A stretch of 64,000 nucleotides of DNA, from contig NZ_JACJTD010000020.1 of the NCBI RefSeq assembly GCF_014698505.1, forward strand, positions 62,001 to 126,000, written 5' to 3'. Both the position numbers and the translations under genes were made by a program. How positions within the stretch are numbered: the stretch's first letter is position 1; each line of letters begins with the position of its first letter. The notes beneath the pieces were generated by a model, which saw only the letters and a list, made by a program, of their open reading frames with translations, was not told the DNA's origin and searched no databases. Source of the stretch: Nostoc foliaceum FACHB-393 (lineage in GTDB: Bacteria > Cyanobacteriota > Cyanobacteriia > Cyanobacteriales > Nostocaceae). Shown here piece by piece: positions 54,733 through 64,000 of the stretch.

Positions 54733-54864
54733 GTATTTGATTTTTGAAAAGATACGTAGGGTGCGTTACGCTGTCGCTAACGCACCATTCTTAAGGCTTT
54801 GGTGCGTTACGGCTTACGCCTAACACACCCTACAAATACTTAGATTTTTTCAGAAATCAAATAT
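54733..54864. mobile_element. MITE-like element with imperfect terminal inverted repeats
   Basis: Ends TATTTGATTTTTGAAAA (54734-54750) and TTTTTTCAGAAATCAAATA (54845-54863) are inverted. The interior holds the palindromic TAGGGTGCGTTACGCTGTCG / TTAGGCGTAAGCCGTAACGC motif common in cyanobacterial gaps. No coding capacity. Confidence 0.6.
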
Positions 54865-55214
54865 GATTCCTATATCAACCACAAAGTGTCTTTGGGCAAA
54901 TACTGTGATTTACTTTTAGTTCAAAAACGAACTGCGGTAATTTGCAATGTGTTTTTTGATTTGCGTGAAAAATCCGCAACTTTTTTTTATTTGTCCAAAA
55001 TCTAAACCAAATAGTAATTTTTAATTCCCAAACACCTATTTAACAGAAATGTTTAATTTTTATTAAAAATATTTAAATTTGCAAAACAACAATTTTTGTT
55101 GCATTTGTTTACATAAACTCCATGACTCTATTGAGGTTTGTAAATATTTTGTATTTCTACAAGGAATATTCCTTTAGACTGATCTTCAACTGAAAAATGT
55201 GGGGATAAACACAA

Positions 55215-55535
55215 ATGCATTCGTTAAATATCTTTTGTCACGAATTTGTAGTTGCTGTTTCCTGTGTAGCTTGCATTATTGGACTGCTGTTACTGTGGGA
55301 CGGTAAGCAGCAAAAAAATGATGTGGAAGAAACAGAGCGGATTCTATTTAGAATGAGCTTTAGTTACTGGCTAGTTTACTGTCTAGCCTTTGGCATAGAA
55401 AAAATAGTTTTACCCGACTGGGAATCTGTGCTTATGACTTTGAGAATAACTACGGCTCTGTCATATTTTTTAACTTTTTCTTGCATTCTCAGTCTGCCAC
55501 TACACAAATTTGCAGTCCACCGTGTTGAGGAATAG
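55215..55535 (+). CDS. Small hypothetical membrane protein (106 aa)
   Basis: Three predicted helices (about 10-28, 45-65 and 78-97). It begins MHSLNIFCHEFVVAVSCVAC. Not recognised; no motif. It stands alone between a repeat-rich gap and a convergent DUF2103 gene. The start codon lies twelve bases after TGGGGAT. Moderately confident as a real gene because of its clean hydrophobic pattern. Confidence 0.6.
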   Translation: MHSLNIFCHEFVVAVSCVACIIGLLLLWDGKQQKNDVEETERILFRMSFSYWLVYCLAFGIEKIVLPDWESVLMTLRITTALSYFLTFSCILSLPLHKFAVHRVEE

Positions 55536-55569
55536 TCGTGGAGCATGAGGCATTGGAAATTGGATATGA

Positions 55570-55893
55570 TTAAGATTTCATAGCGATCGCTAATGCCGTT
55601 TCCAGTTCTGACTGCGCCAAAGGGGTTAAAATAAATACTTCTTGTACCGTCTTCCCCTGCCGTGCAATTACTTTATAGCCGCCGCGAATCGGTACTGAAA
55701 CACGCAATTGCATTTTCGGGCAATGACCTTTTACCCGCCCAATGACTCCCGGCGTCACGGTTTGAATGCAATCCTGCTGACAAAGACGTTCTAAAATGGG
55801 GATAAGACCATCAAGGTGTGTCGAGTGATTCCAAACCAGTCTGCCAGCTTTTTGCGAAGCTGCTCGGAGGGAATCTGCGGTGGGTTTGCCCAT
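55570..55893 (-). CDS. DUF2103 (predicted metal-binding) protein
   Basis: 107 residues matching the cyanobacterial DUF2103 family: GRLVWNHSTHLDGLIPILER, IQTVTPGVIGRVKGHCPKMQ and GGYKVIARQGKTVQEVFIL. His/Cys residues in the first two blocks may bind metal. It begins 5 bp after the clpS stop, so the two form an operon with clpS first. Confidence 0.88.
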   Translation of the reverse strand: MGKPTADSLRAASQKAGRLVWNHSTHLDGLIPILERLCQQDCIQTVTPGVIGRVKGHCPKMQLRVSVPIRGGYKVIARQGKTVQEVFILTPLAQSELETALAIAMKS

Positions 55894-55898
55894 AATAA

Positions 55899-56192
55899 TT
55901 AAGCTGCTTCTAGAGGTGCCATTGTCAAACCTGCTCGGCGCAGCTGCTGATGATAGAGTTCCGCAGGTTCTTGGGGACCAACCCAGACGATCGCTTGACC
56001 TTCATAGTGTACCTGATTAGTCAGATCCCACGCGCGATCGCCACTCATCCCTGGAATATATTTCATCAAACATTCAGTCACGTGTTGGAATGTATTAAAA
56101 TCATCGTTTAATACAATCACTTTGTAATTAGGATAAGTCTTACGGGTAACTTGATCAGACTGTTTCGGAGCTATAGTTGGTGCTGTGGCCAT
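55899..56192 (-). CDS. clpS: ATP-dependent Clp protease adaptor ClpS
   Basis: 97 residues from ATG 56190-56192 (MATAPTIAPKQSDQVTRKTY). ClpS core: YKVIVLNDDFNTFQHVTECL (the NDD...T N-degron pocket) and VHYEGQAIVWVGPQEPAELY. It delivers N-end-rule substrates to ClpC/ClpA. The frame is open for 16 more codons (an ATG at 56225 is possible); neither start has a strong ribosome site. In operon with the DUF2103 gene. Confidence 0.93.
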   Translation of the reverse strand: MATAPTIAPKQSDQVTRKTYPNYKVIVLNDDFNTFQHVTECLMKYIPGMSGDRAWDLTNQVHYEGQAIVWVGPQEPAELYHQQLRRAGLTMAPLEAA

Positions 56193-56382
56193 CCCGTAAA
56201 CATCTGCTGAAAATATCGTAACCATAGAACAATTAGTCAAGAGTATTTTACAAAACTACATTACAAATAACTAGTTTAGTCCATTGTCTGGGGACTGGAG
56301 ATTTGGGAGTTGGGAGTTAGAGATTAGCTATTGTGTATGGGGAAAAATTTAGTCCCCATACCCATGCCCAATACCTAATGCC

Positions 56383-58413
56383 CTACCGCCAATTATCCCA
56401 GTTTTCGTTAAAAATTGATGTATCGGGGAAGGCGGTGGGGTTGCCATTTTTTTGTAAAAGCCGTTTGAGCGCTTCTAATTGTGGCTCTTGTTTGGGTAAG
56501 TCATCGACTAGTTGGTAGGGTGCGATCGCATTTTTGATGGCAAAACTAGCAACAGTTCCCGCAGCCGCGCCAGCCGACCATTCAAAGGAATGGACTCGAT
56601 AGGCAGCAGCGGCAATATGACTAGTACCAATACTTTTGCCTCCTACTAGCAAATTGTCAATTTTCTGGGGAATCATTGCCCTCAGAGCAATTTGGAAGGG
56701 ATAAGCAAGTCCTGCACCACGCCTTTCACCTGGACGTTCTATATTACCAGGGGCTTCTGGGGGACTATTCACCATGCAAGGATGGAAATCGATAGCGTAG
56801 TGACCAATACCCACAGCATCGGGAAAGATGGTAGAACGAGTCCGTCGCATTGCTTTGTCTGGTGAAATCCCACCGCTAATTACAGATGTGGCTTCCAATC
56901 CTGATAGTGCGGCTCTTAACTGCCGATACATATCTGCTGGCAGAGTTTTGCGGTAATACTCATCATTGTAATCTCGCCGAGATATATCAATTTCCCAAAT
57001 AGTAAAACCTCCAGGTTGTCCCCAACTAGGGCGGCCAATAATGCGGCGTCCCTCTCGCATATAGGGATATTTCGATAAGCCATGTGCTGTGCCCATTGGG
57101 GAATTTAACCCGGAAACAAAGCGGTTATTAGTTCGCTGCTGCTTTACACCCTCCCCCAATTGGGAATCTGTAGTTCCAGCTACTAACCAGTAATAGTATG
57201 AGAGGGCATTTTCTTCAGCGTTGCGGAGGGTTTCTGTTCGCAGTCCTCCCATCCAGCCCCCTGGTTTTAACTGCCCAGTCCCTTGTAACTGTTGGCGACT
57301 GTAAACTAAGTTATCCTTGGCTGTTCCGGGGCGGTAGTCGTTACCCCAAGTCCAGTTTTGCATAGAGATGTCCCCTGGTGTCGCAGCAGTAAAACTTACA
57401 CCACCGAATTTTGCTGGTTTCCCTTTGTTTGGACTCCAAATGCGACGATAGGTAAAAACTAAATCAAAGTTAGCCAGTCGCGTTAATTCATAGCTGAAAT
57501 ATGGTGCGTATTGTAAATAAAATGGAGGCATCGTCTGCGGTTGCGGTTCCTTGGTTGCCTCCATTGCAAAGGTGTAGGTAAAGCCTTGAGGGCAATAAGG
57601 GTCATTGTTGGCGCTGGAAGCCGAAGGTTCCAGGTAGGAACGGGCATCAATGCCTAATCGGTAGGGGACATCAGCAAGGGCGATAATTTCTCCAGTTTCG
57701 CTCGCGTCTACAACGTACCACTTAGGAGCATCCCCTTTCGCTGCCTTGGGGAGGAAACGGAGAATAGTTTTGGTAAATCGAGACGAGTTTTCGTAGCGAT
57801 AAGCATCTTCAATACTTTGAGATAAAGTAAAAGTATTGAGAGGTGGTGCGCCTTTTGGTGGTTGATGTTGGATAGCGATCGCACTATCAATTATTTTGCC
57901 ATCAGCAGCAATTTCTAAGTCCTTAATTACCGTGTTGGGAAACCATTGTAACTTCCCTTTGCCTTGCTTCTCGGCATCTTTGAGCATCTGGACTAAAATT
58001 GTATGAGCATCGCGGGGAAGAAAGCAAGAGTCACTTACCCAACAGTCACCGGGGTTAAGTTCACCGTATTTGCGCCCAATCCGGTTTCGTAATTCTAGGT
58101 AGCCACGAGAATAGAATTGGAGAGATCGCTGAGTTGGGCGTTCGTCTAACGCAGATGTCCCTTGAGAAGAAATTTGTCCTCCCAGCCAGTCAGTAATTTC
58201 CGTGAGACAAACCGTTCGCCCTGCTAGTAAAGCCTCATAAGCTGTAGCTACGCCAGATAGTCCACCACCCACAACTAAAATCTCGCAATTGACATTTTTA
58301 TCTGGGGTTCTCGGTGGTGTGGCGATCGCTCCATTAAATGCAACTAAGGTAGATATGAAATTGAGACTGATCAGCGATGCCAAGCTATAAGCTACTTTGT
58401 GTCTACCCTTCAT
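56383..58413 (-). CDS. Exported FAD-dependent oxidoreductase
   Basis: 676 residues from ATG 58411-58413. An N-terminal signal-like helix (VAYSLASLISLNFISTLVAF) is followed by the dinucleotide-binding motif CEILVVGGGLSGVATAYEAL, then TEITDWLGGQISSQG, the pattern of the FAD_oxidored family. The C-terminal FAD segment is IPQKIDNLLVGGKSIGTSHI. Substrate unknown; family members occur in polysaccharide and secondary metabolism. A longer frame from 58482 lacks a typical N-terminus. Confidence 0.85.
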   Translation of the reverse strand: MKGRHKVAYSLASLISLNFISTLVAFNGAIATPPRTPDKNVNCEILVVGGGLSGVATAYEALLAGRTVCLTEITDWLGGQISSQGTSALDERPTQRSLQFYSRGYLELRNRIGRKYGELNPGDCWVSDSCFLPRDAHTILVQMLKDAEKQGKGKLQWFPNTVIKDLEIAADGKIIDSAIAIQHQPPKGAPPLNTFTLSQSIEDAYRYENSSRFTKTILRFLPKAAKGDAPKWYVVDASETGEIIALADVPYRLGIDARSYLEPSASSANNDPYCPQGFTYTFAMEATKEPQPQTMPPFYLQYAPYFSYELTRLANFDLVFTYRRIWSPNKGKPAKFGGVSFTAATPGDISMQNWTWGNDYRPGTAKDNLVYSRQQLQGTGQLKPGGWMGGLRTETLRNAEENALSYYYWLVAGTTDSQLGEGVKQQRTNNRFVSGLNSPMGTAHGLSKYPYMREGRRIIGRPSWGQPGGFTIWEIDISRRDYNDEYYRKTLPADMYRQLRAALSGLEATSVISGGISPDKAMRRTRSTIFPDAVGIGHYAIDFHPCMVNSPPEAPGNIERPGERRGAGLAYPFQIALRAMIPQKIDNLLVGGKSIGTSHIAAAAYRVHSFEWSAGAAAGTVASFAIKNAIAPYQLVDDLPKQEPQLEALKRLLQKNGNPTAFPDTSIFNENWDNWR

Positions 58414-59323
58414 GGTTAAAAAAACTACTCCAAATCCTGTGTCATCTTGTAGAAGGTAGCATCCAGGAAATGATAACCACAAGTTTATCGGAGTAAATAA
58501 GAGACTTAACGGGAAAAGTCAAAATTGAATGTGGGTCGTGAGTGAATATGTTGACTAGTACAACGCGGCGGAAATAAACCTACCATTCCAAACAGCCAGA
58601 AAACCCAAAATTAAAGCATGTGTGACTTTTGACTTCCGCCTTGCGGCACTAGTGGCTCTAATCTACTCTCACTAAATTGCAAAGTTTTTTAGAACCCCAG
58701 CTACACGGCCATTTCACCAAAATACTCAGACACCAACAAATAACCGATGAATCAGTGTTTCTAGCGCTCCCATAAGTTTTGACAAATGGATGTCTGAGGA
58801 CAAGCCGATCTGCATCTACACACTCAAACGAACGCTGTTTCCCCTTAATTTACGATGCTGAAACCCTTATGATTACCTTAATTTCTGAAAAATTGCGATT
58901 TAGTGTCTCTTCCGCCATCGCCTAGAGCTAGAAGGCGATAACTAACCTAAAATTGCTAAAACTGATAATATTTATCTGGAATTCAATGCTTTGCATGTGT
59001 AGATTTACATGCATACTGTTTATATACAGCTATCATTCTCTGTAAAACCTATGTACAGTTGTATTCCAGACGACCTGAAAAATATTTTAACAAAACGGCG
59101 ACTTGCATTTCATTCTTTCTAGTCATGGAATGAAAGCCGCCCCGTCGTCGTCATTTGTGATTGTTCACTAATATTACAAGTGACAAATGACACAAACTCC
59201 CACTTCTAAAAGGAGTGGGATGAGGTTAAGCAGCTTACGCCTTGGCAGAAAATGAGCCAAGTCAATTGATTCAACCATGTTATGTCCTGAGCAGGGAAAA
59301 ACACACAAGGAGAAAATAAAAAA
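58414..59323. other. Repeat- and hairpin-rich gap before the RADAR-like locus
   Basis: About 900 bases. Bases 58555-58620 resemble 46604-46670 (both start CTAGTACA and share GTAAATAAAC- or GGAAATAAAC-type runs), a dispersed repeat. Between 59108 and 59222 three hairpins follow one another: TTTCATTC/GAATGAAA, GTCATTTGT/ACAAATGAC and CCCACTT/AGTGGG. The ATPase gene has a good ribosome site (AAGGAGA). No gene is supported. Confidence 0.5.
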
Positions 59324-61993
59324 ATGAACCCATCTTTAGAACACGCATACGTTGGACTAGGACCGATGCTACTAGAGGAAGAGTATATGGTCGCAAATCA
59401 AAAAAATGTTGTTAATGATGTGGTCAAGCAAATTGGCTTAACCTGTAAGACTTTGGCAAACCGTGAAAATCTCCCTGAAGATAATCAAAACTTCGCTCCT
59501 CATCATGTGATTTCTATTATTGGCGGTCGTGGAACTGGTAAAACGTCCGTGGTAACTACCATTGCCGAGCAAGTCAAAAAGGACGTAGCGGAAGCATTTG
59601 TTATCGATTTGATCAGCCCCGATCAGTTGAGTGTAAAATTTCCCGTTTCAGCAATCATTGTTTATGCTATAGAACGCTCGCTAGAAAAGCGAAAGCAAGA
59701 ACAAGAGCAAGAGTTAGAAAAGCAAGAGTTAGAAAAGCAAGAGTTAGAAAAGCGGAAGCAAGAGTTAAAAAATCAATGGGAGAAGATAAAAAATATACCT
59801 AACTTTCGACATCCAAGTTGGGCAGTACAAGTCGAAAATTTAAAAACCTACGATGTTATTTCGAGGGATACTATAAATACTACAGAATGGCACGATGAAC
59901 TATTTAAATTAATGGTATCTCCTGTAGATTTAGTACCTAAGTTTCATGATTGGTTGGGCAGTATGCTAAAGGCAATAGGGTGTAAAGCTTGTGTTATTTC
60001 TATAGATGACGCTGATATCTCTGTTGAAAAAGCAGAAGAAATTATAGAAACCATCCGAATCTACTTGGCTAGCCCACTAATAGTAACTATATTAGCTGTA
60101 GATTTACCCTCTCTCGAACGCAAGTTAAGAAATATTCGCTTGGCTAAACTTCCTCCTGTGCCAGAGTATAAAGAAAAACAGGACGAAGACGGATTTTTTC
60201 TATTTGGTATGAGTAGAGCAGCTCATCAATCAGCAGAAGCTCAAGCCGAACAAGAATATGTGGAAAATTTGCTAGTAAAAGTTTTACCGCCAGCAACACG
60301 CCATGTTCTTACAAATTTATCAGAACGAGATAGATTACATAAACCATTTAAAATTCCTAAAAGAACTAGCAAGAAAAGTTTATATCAGATTATAGAAGAA
60401 GCAGACAAAAAATTTAGCAAAGATAGTGGTGTTAACTTGGCCCCCCTATTTCAAAAATATCCAGAAATTTTTACCGATAATGTACGACGGTATTCCAATC
60501 AGTTTCTTCAGATTAGTAATGTCTGTCAAGAATATATAACCAAGCTAACAAACCTGTCTGACGAAGAAAAAACAGACAAGACTGATGACCATATAAATTT
60601 AAATTTACCAACTGTAAATGGGGATTCAAAAATAGTAGAAACCAAAATTAGCCAAGAATATTACCTCAATCCTCCAGAAACGCATGAACAGGGAATCAGA
60701 AGTGAGTTTCAAATGCAAATAATGCGTCCGTTTTTATATGAAGGAGACTTTCCATCCCTGCAAAGTCATATCAAGCAAAAATCCAAAATTGACATACAAC
60801 AGTTTCAGAGAATCCATGAGTTTGCGAAATTTATATTACGTTGGGGTAGGTTGAATATGGATCGTAACTCAGGAGAATGGGTCTATCAAATAGCAGACAA
60901 AAGCATTAAAAATAGTATGAGTACTGCACTCATGGATATCATGGGAGACTGGATGCTGGCTAACGGTGTTAGTATGGAAAATATTATTGACAGCTTTTCT
61001 ATAAAAATTGAAGTAGCTGCTTTCCCAAGCATCCAAATTTCAAGAAAACTTGTTCCTTACTTTTCTAATAATGAGCTATCATCCAGAGAACTCAATGTAA
61101 GTACTACACAAGCCCTTGATAATTCTGTAGGGGCAAATATTTCTGTACCTGTCAACAAAGATCGCCTCATGCCTGGATATATTCAAGATTTTAGTAGTTT
61201 GAGACGCTACATAAATATTGTATTAAATTCTTCCAACTTAGGTAGCCAAATGGACTCTGCCGAAAAATATCTGAATGTCTTAAAACAGGCAAAAAAAGAC
61301 GAACTTAAAAAGGATGATTTACAATTAGCTGTTTATCAAATTTTGGGGTTGCTAGCCACACAAACAAGTTATCACTTTCTTCACTTAATTTTGGAGCTAT
61401 TACTTGATGGTGACGTAGAGAAATTCTTCACATCCCCACAATACCGAGATCGCTATAATATCACCACTATTAAAAGTTTATCTTGGCTGATTCTTGAAGT
61501 ACCTGATATTTTAGGAGCATTAATCGAAATTATAGAGCTAAACGAAAACTATTCTCGAAAGCTCCTTGCTTTGTCTTATGTTGCTGATTTGCCTATGACA
61601 ATCCTTCTTGGCTGCGTTGATGGAGAAACTGCTGATAAAAAACGTAATCAACTTTTAAACTCTATTTGGAAACTTTTTGACAAACTCACTCATATAGGTC
61701 TTATTATTGACCGCGAGAATGGAGACCGCAGCAGTTTGGGAAAACTCAATCCTGATCCCTCTGGTAAAGATGCGGTTGAAATTCGTAATGCGTTAAGGAA
61801 GCATTATCCATCATTCGATTGGAAACGACGCTGGAAAGCGATGTATTTTTTTATTGACACAACGCTTAAAGATGCCAAATTTCAAATTTCATGGAACAGC
61901 GCGGAACAACCTCCAGATTTGTGGAAGAAATGGGCAGACGATATCTTAAAGGACTATTCGGAAGATAATAAAGAAACAGATGCAGATAAATAG
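59324..61993 (+). CDS. RdrA-like P-loop ATPase of a RADAR defence system
   Basis: 889 residues. Walker A is GGRGTGKT (67-74) and Walker B is ACVISIDDAD (about 222-231). A charged coiled coil (about 119-155) is built from repeated LEKQE units. The rest is a long helical C-terminal region without membrane segments. Length and architecture fit RdrA, the AAA+ ATPase that forms rings and feeds RNA to the deaminase RdrB. The next gene encodes an adenosine-deaminase-like protein, which supports this. AAGGAGA precedes the ATG by about ten bases. Assignment rests on gene pairing and size; the ATPase alone could be another STAND-like NTPase. Confidence 0.75.
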   Translation: MNPSLEHAYVGLGPMLLEEEYMVANQKNVVNDVVKQIGLTCKTLANRENLPEDNQNFAPHHVISIIGGRGTGKTSVVTTIAEQVKKDVAEAFVIDLISPDQLSVKFPVSAIIVYAIERSLEKRKQEQEQELEKQELEKQELEKRKQELKNQWEKIKNIPNFRHPSWAVQVENLKTYDVISRDTINTTEWHDELFKLMVSPVDLVPKFHDWLGSMLKAIGCKACVISIDDADISVEKAEEIIETIRIYLASPLIVTILAVDLPSLERKLRNIRLAKLPPVPEYKEKQDEDGFFLFGMSRAAHQSAEAQAEQEYVENLLVKVLPPATRHVLTNLSERDRLHKPFKIPKRTSKKSLYQIIEEADKKFSKDSGVNLAPLFQKYPEIFTDNVRRYSNQFLQISNVCQEYITKLTNLSDEEKTDKTDDHINLNLPTVNGDSKIVETKISQEYYLNPPETHEQGIRSEFQMQIMRPFLYEGDFPSLQSHIKQKSKIDIQQFQRIHEFAKFILRWGRLNMDRNSGEWVYQIADKSIKNSMSTALMDIMGDWMLANGVSMENIIDSFSIKIEVAAFPSIQISRKLVPYFSNNELSSRELNVSTTQALDNSVGANISVPVNKDRLMPGYIQDFSSLRRYINIVLNSSNLGSQMDSAEKYLNVLKQAKKDELKKDDLQLAVYQILGLLATQTSYHFLHLILELLLDGDVEKFFTSPQYRDRYNITTIKSLSWLILEVPDILGALIEIIELNENYSRKLLALSYVADLPMTILLGCVDGETADKKRNQLLNSIWKLFDKLTHIGLIIDRENGDRSSLGKLNPDPSGKDAVEIRNALRKHYPSFDWKRRWKAMYFFIDTTLKDAKFQISWNSAEQPPDLWKKWADDILKDYSEDNKETDADK

Positions 61994-62056
61994 AAGAGTC
62001 GCTCAAAACTGAAGTGAGATATTTGTGAATTTTATCAGTGAGGAAAATATTGAAAT

Positions 62057-64000
62057 ATGCGTTCTGAAATAAGAAGTGAAGCTATTTCTTTGATCTTGGG
62101 TGATTTACGTGAGTTTCAAGACTGTACAGGACAATTACATTTATCTGGATTGCAAACTCAGGAGACAATGACTCGTTTGTTTGAGGCTCTAGAAAAAAGA
62201 GTTGCAAATAATCTTAAATCAAAGGAGCAAGAGGAAGTTAAAAAGGAGGATCAAGAAAAATTTATAAAATCCGAAAGCATTTTTCATCTACTCTCGGTGT
62301 GTGTGGAATCAGAGTACATTATTAATATGTTTTCAGATTACAAGTGGTCGGTAGTGCGTCAGGAAATGTGGGATGACTGGCTAAAAAGTTGCTGGGGACA
62401 TGACCATGACACGTTGAGTATGCTGTCACTTCTACCACCTATCACTAGGTACAATAAGTTTATAGAGTCTGTAGAAAAATTACCAATTATTCAATCACCA
62501 GCACCAGGTAGTCCAAAACAGCAATTAGAAAATCTCGTTGATTACCGTACACACTCAGGTGCTTTATATCCACCTTCTTTACAATGGGCACAATGGATAA
62601 ACACAGGCATTCACTACAAAACATTTATATTACAAAAATATTATTCCCCGCGTAATCTCAATGGATATGCACTCAGCAACGATAAGATTGAGGAGCATCG
62701 TAAACGCTCTCAATTATCTCATGGATATCAACGTGTAGCAAGGGTTCTTCTAGGAGCTATGCTAGATTTTCACGAACTATCAACCTGCTCAGACCGATCA
62801 ATCTCTTTAGACAATGATGTTAAGAATCACTATTTAGATAATGATGTCAATAATTGCTCTAATCTAATGGAGAAAGTTAGTGATATCGTCTATAAAGATA
62901 ATTCAAAAAGAGAAGAGCTTGAATCATTAATTAAAAAGTACTTGCCTGAATTAAACAAGAGTTCTTCTAAGTGGTTAGCTAAATCTATCAAATCTGGGAA
63001 TTTCCAAAAAAAAGTATATTCATTCTTAGAAGAAGAAAGAAAATGTATTGCCTACCTATTGTGGAAAGCTAAGAATAAACAATTAGGATTTTTTATCCAA
63101 GAAGTCTTATTCGCTTATCTACGTTGCAAAGGAGCATGGTTTCAGCTAAATAGCGGAAAGAATTTGGAAAAACTTAATTCTTCCGAATATGTTTTATTAA
63201 AAATTTATGATTTGTTAATTGTTGACAGTGATGATCAAGATTGTGATTCGTTTCATGAGCCTATGTCACACGCAGTTAGACAATTCTATCGAGACACAAA
63301 TTTTCCAACAAAGGTGGAACTGAGACTGCCGTTTATGGGAAATCGAAGAGATGTGAAAAACAATATAGATTGGTTAAAATCAATTTATGAACAGGTACAA
63401 TGTGATTTTGTGTTAAGTTTCCCTAAACACAATTTTGATGAGGAAAATCAAGAAAAAGACTATGATAATTATATTAATTACGTGAATGAGCTTAAAAAAA
63501 ACTTTAAAATTTGCGGGTTTTATTTAATAGGTAATCATGAAATTATTGACTCTGATAAGTATGCTAATTTTATCCATTCTCTGAGAAATAAAATTATTTC
63601 AAAAACAGGAAATAATTCATGTTTTGTTACTTATCATTTAGATGAAGAAAATAATGCATTTACCTTGAAGAAGATATGTGAGATATTGACAATTGTTAAG
63701 ATGAATGGCTTAAAAAAAGGTGATCGAATAAGTCATGGTTGGAGTTTGCCATCCGAAGCAGATATATCTAATCATAAAGACGGAAAAGAAGAAATGTACC
63801 GTGAAGAGTGGTATTTGATAGAAACAAGGCTTGATGAATTAAGAGATCGATTAAACGATGAACAAAAAAAAGCAGTTGAGCAACTTAAGGAGTCTGCAAA
63901 ATATAACGGTGACAAGGCTTATTTAGATGCTAGAGTTATGTGTGCTCTAGCAACTTCTTTACAACCACTGGTTCAAGAGCAGCTAATCAAGAACGAAATA
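62057..64000 (+). CDS. RdrB-like divergent adenosine deaminase, 3' end outside window
   Basis: Open from ATG 62057 to the right edge (648 codons, no stop), starting MRSEIRSEAISLILGDLREF. Adenosine-deaminase-type blocks appear in order: YRTHSGALYPPSLQW (His near 166, in the place of the HxHLDGA metal motif), KICGFYLIGNHEIID (like the DLAGDE strand), VTYHLDEE near 527 (like HAGE), and GDRISHGWSLP near 560 (like RIGHG). The long N-terminal extension and large insertions are expected for RdrB, which forms a 12-subunit shell and edits adenosine to inosine during phage infection. The first metal motif looks altered, so activity is uncertain. It lies 63 bases after the ATPase gene. Confidence 0.75.
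   Translation, partial: MRSEIRSEAISLILGDLREFQDCTGQLHLSGLQTQETMTRLFEALEKRVANNLKSKEQEEVKKEDQEKFIKSESIFHLLSVCVESEYIINMFSDYKWSVVRQEMWDDWLKSCWGHDHDTLSMLSLLPPITRYNKFIESVEKLPIIQSPAPGSPKQQLENLVDYRTHSGALYPPSLQWAQWINTGIHYKTFILQKYYSPRNLNGYALSNDKIEEHRKRSQLSHGYQRVARVLLGAMLDFHELSTCSDRSISLDNDVKNHYLDNDVNNCSNLMEKVSDIVYKDNSKREELESLIKKYLPELNKSSSKWLAKSIKSGNFQKKVYSFLEEERKCIAYLLWKAKNKQLGFFIQEVLFAYLRCKGAWFQLNSGKNLEKLNSSEYVLLKIYDLLIVDSDDQDCDSFHEPMSHAVRQFYRDTNFPTKVELRLPFMGNRRDVKNNIDWLKSIYEQVQCDFVLSFPKHNFDEENQEKDYDNYINYVNELKKNFKICGFYLIGNHEIIDSDKYANFIHSLRNKIISKTGNNSCFVTYHLDEENNAFTLKKICEILTIVKMNGLKKGDRISHGWSLPSEADISNHKDGKEEMYREEWYLIETRLDELRDRLNDEQKKAVEQLKESAKYNGDKAYLDARVMCALATSLQPLVQEQLIKNEI

Larger units (their letters stand above)
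54522..55214. other. Repeat-bearing gap of about 690 bases
   Basis: Contains two non-coding elements (54618-54724 and 54733-54864) and about 330 bases of AT-rich sequence leading to the next gene. No gene is supported. Confidence 0.5.

Noticed and set aside
59324..61993. ATPase as a Lon-, MoxR- or generic STAND-type protein
   Set aside because: No protease, MIDAS-linked or TPR/WD repeat region is visible; the adjoining deaminase-like gene makes RdrA the better fit.

Overview
The window is cyanobacterial chromosome, most like a filamentous heterocyst-former of the Nostoc/Anabaena group. The reasons are the frequent HIP1 octamer (GCGATCGC), many cyanobacterial families (DUF3326, DUF2949, DUF2103, DUF2079, KTSC, multi-GAF photoreceptor-like proteins) and a high load of short palindromic or terminal-inverted-repeat elements in the gaps. 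No rRNA, tRNA, CRISPR array, intact insertion sequence or replication origin was seen.

Layout. (1) 1-15.7 kb is mostly housekeeping: acnB; a DUF4351-family gene cut by a MITE and a premature stop; a toxin-antitoxin pair with a broken toxin and an intact antitoxin; a ferredoxin; DUF3326; a CPBP protease; an MscS channel; a four-GAF cyanobacteriochrome-like protein without an output domain; and DUF58. (2) 15.9-25.5 kb holds three tandem, same-strand RTX (calcium-binding nonapeptide repeat) proteins. The gaps between them carry remnants of the 5' end of the neighbouring JAMM protease gene, so the triplication copied part of that gene. (3) 25.5-33.2 kb has a JAMM protease/MoeB-rhodanese pair, an MFS transporter, an NTF2-like exported protein, a GT2 glycosyltransferase, a HEPN-like protein and an N-acyl-D-amino-acid deacylase-like amidohydrolase. 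(4) 33.4-34.2 kb is an intact HigBA module with a perfect inverted-repeat operator candidate.

(5) 34.4-46.5 kb is an oxygenase-rich cluster on the + strand: an Mpo1-like protein, three Rieske oxygenases, two ferritin-like/AurF-like diiron proteins, a dedicated [2Fe-2S] ferredoxin, a membrane fatty-acid hydroxylase-type enzyme, a hexapeptide-repeat protein and a GH3-type acyl-adenylating ligase. This looks like an undescribed specialised-metabolite or lipid pathway. (6) A defence insert interrupts it at 40.5-42.4 kb: a Phd/PIN toxin-antitoxin pair and, on the opposite strand, a two-gene operon of a minimal CRISPR polymerase (mCpol) and a two-transmembrane effector. This is the architecture of the Panoptes (OptS/OptE) inhibitory cyclic-nucleotide defence system and is the most exciting item in the window.

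(7) 46.7-58.4 kb is ordinary: TspO-like protein, DUF2949, a GH13 amylase-family enzyme, a KTSC protein with a strong promoter carrying a LexA-like box, moaE, DUF2079, DUF2103/clpS, and an exported FAD oxidoreductase. (8) From 59.3 kb to the right edge lies a second defence locus: an 889-residue P-loop ATPase followed by a large, divergent adenosine-deaminase-like protein that runs off the window. This matches the RADAR (RdrA/RdrB) system.
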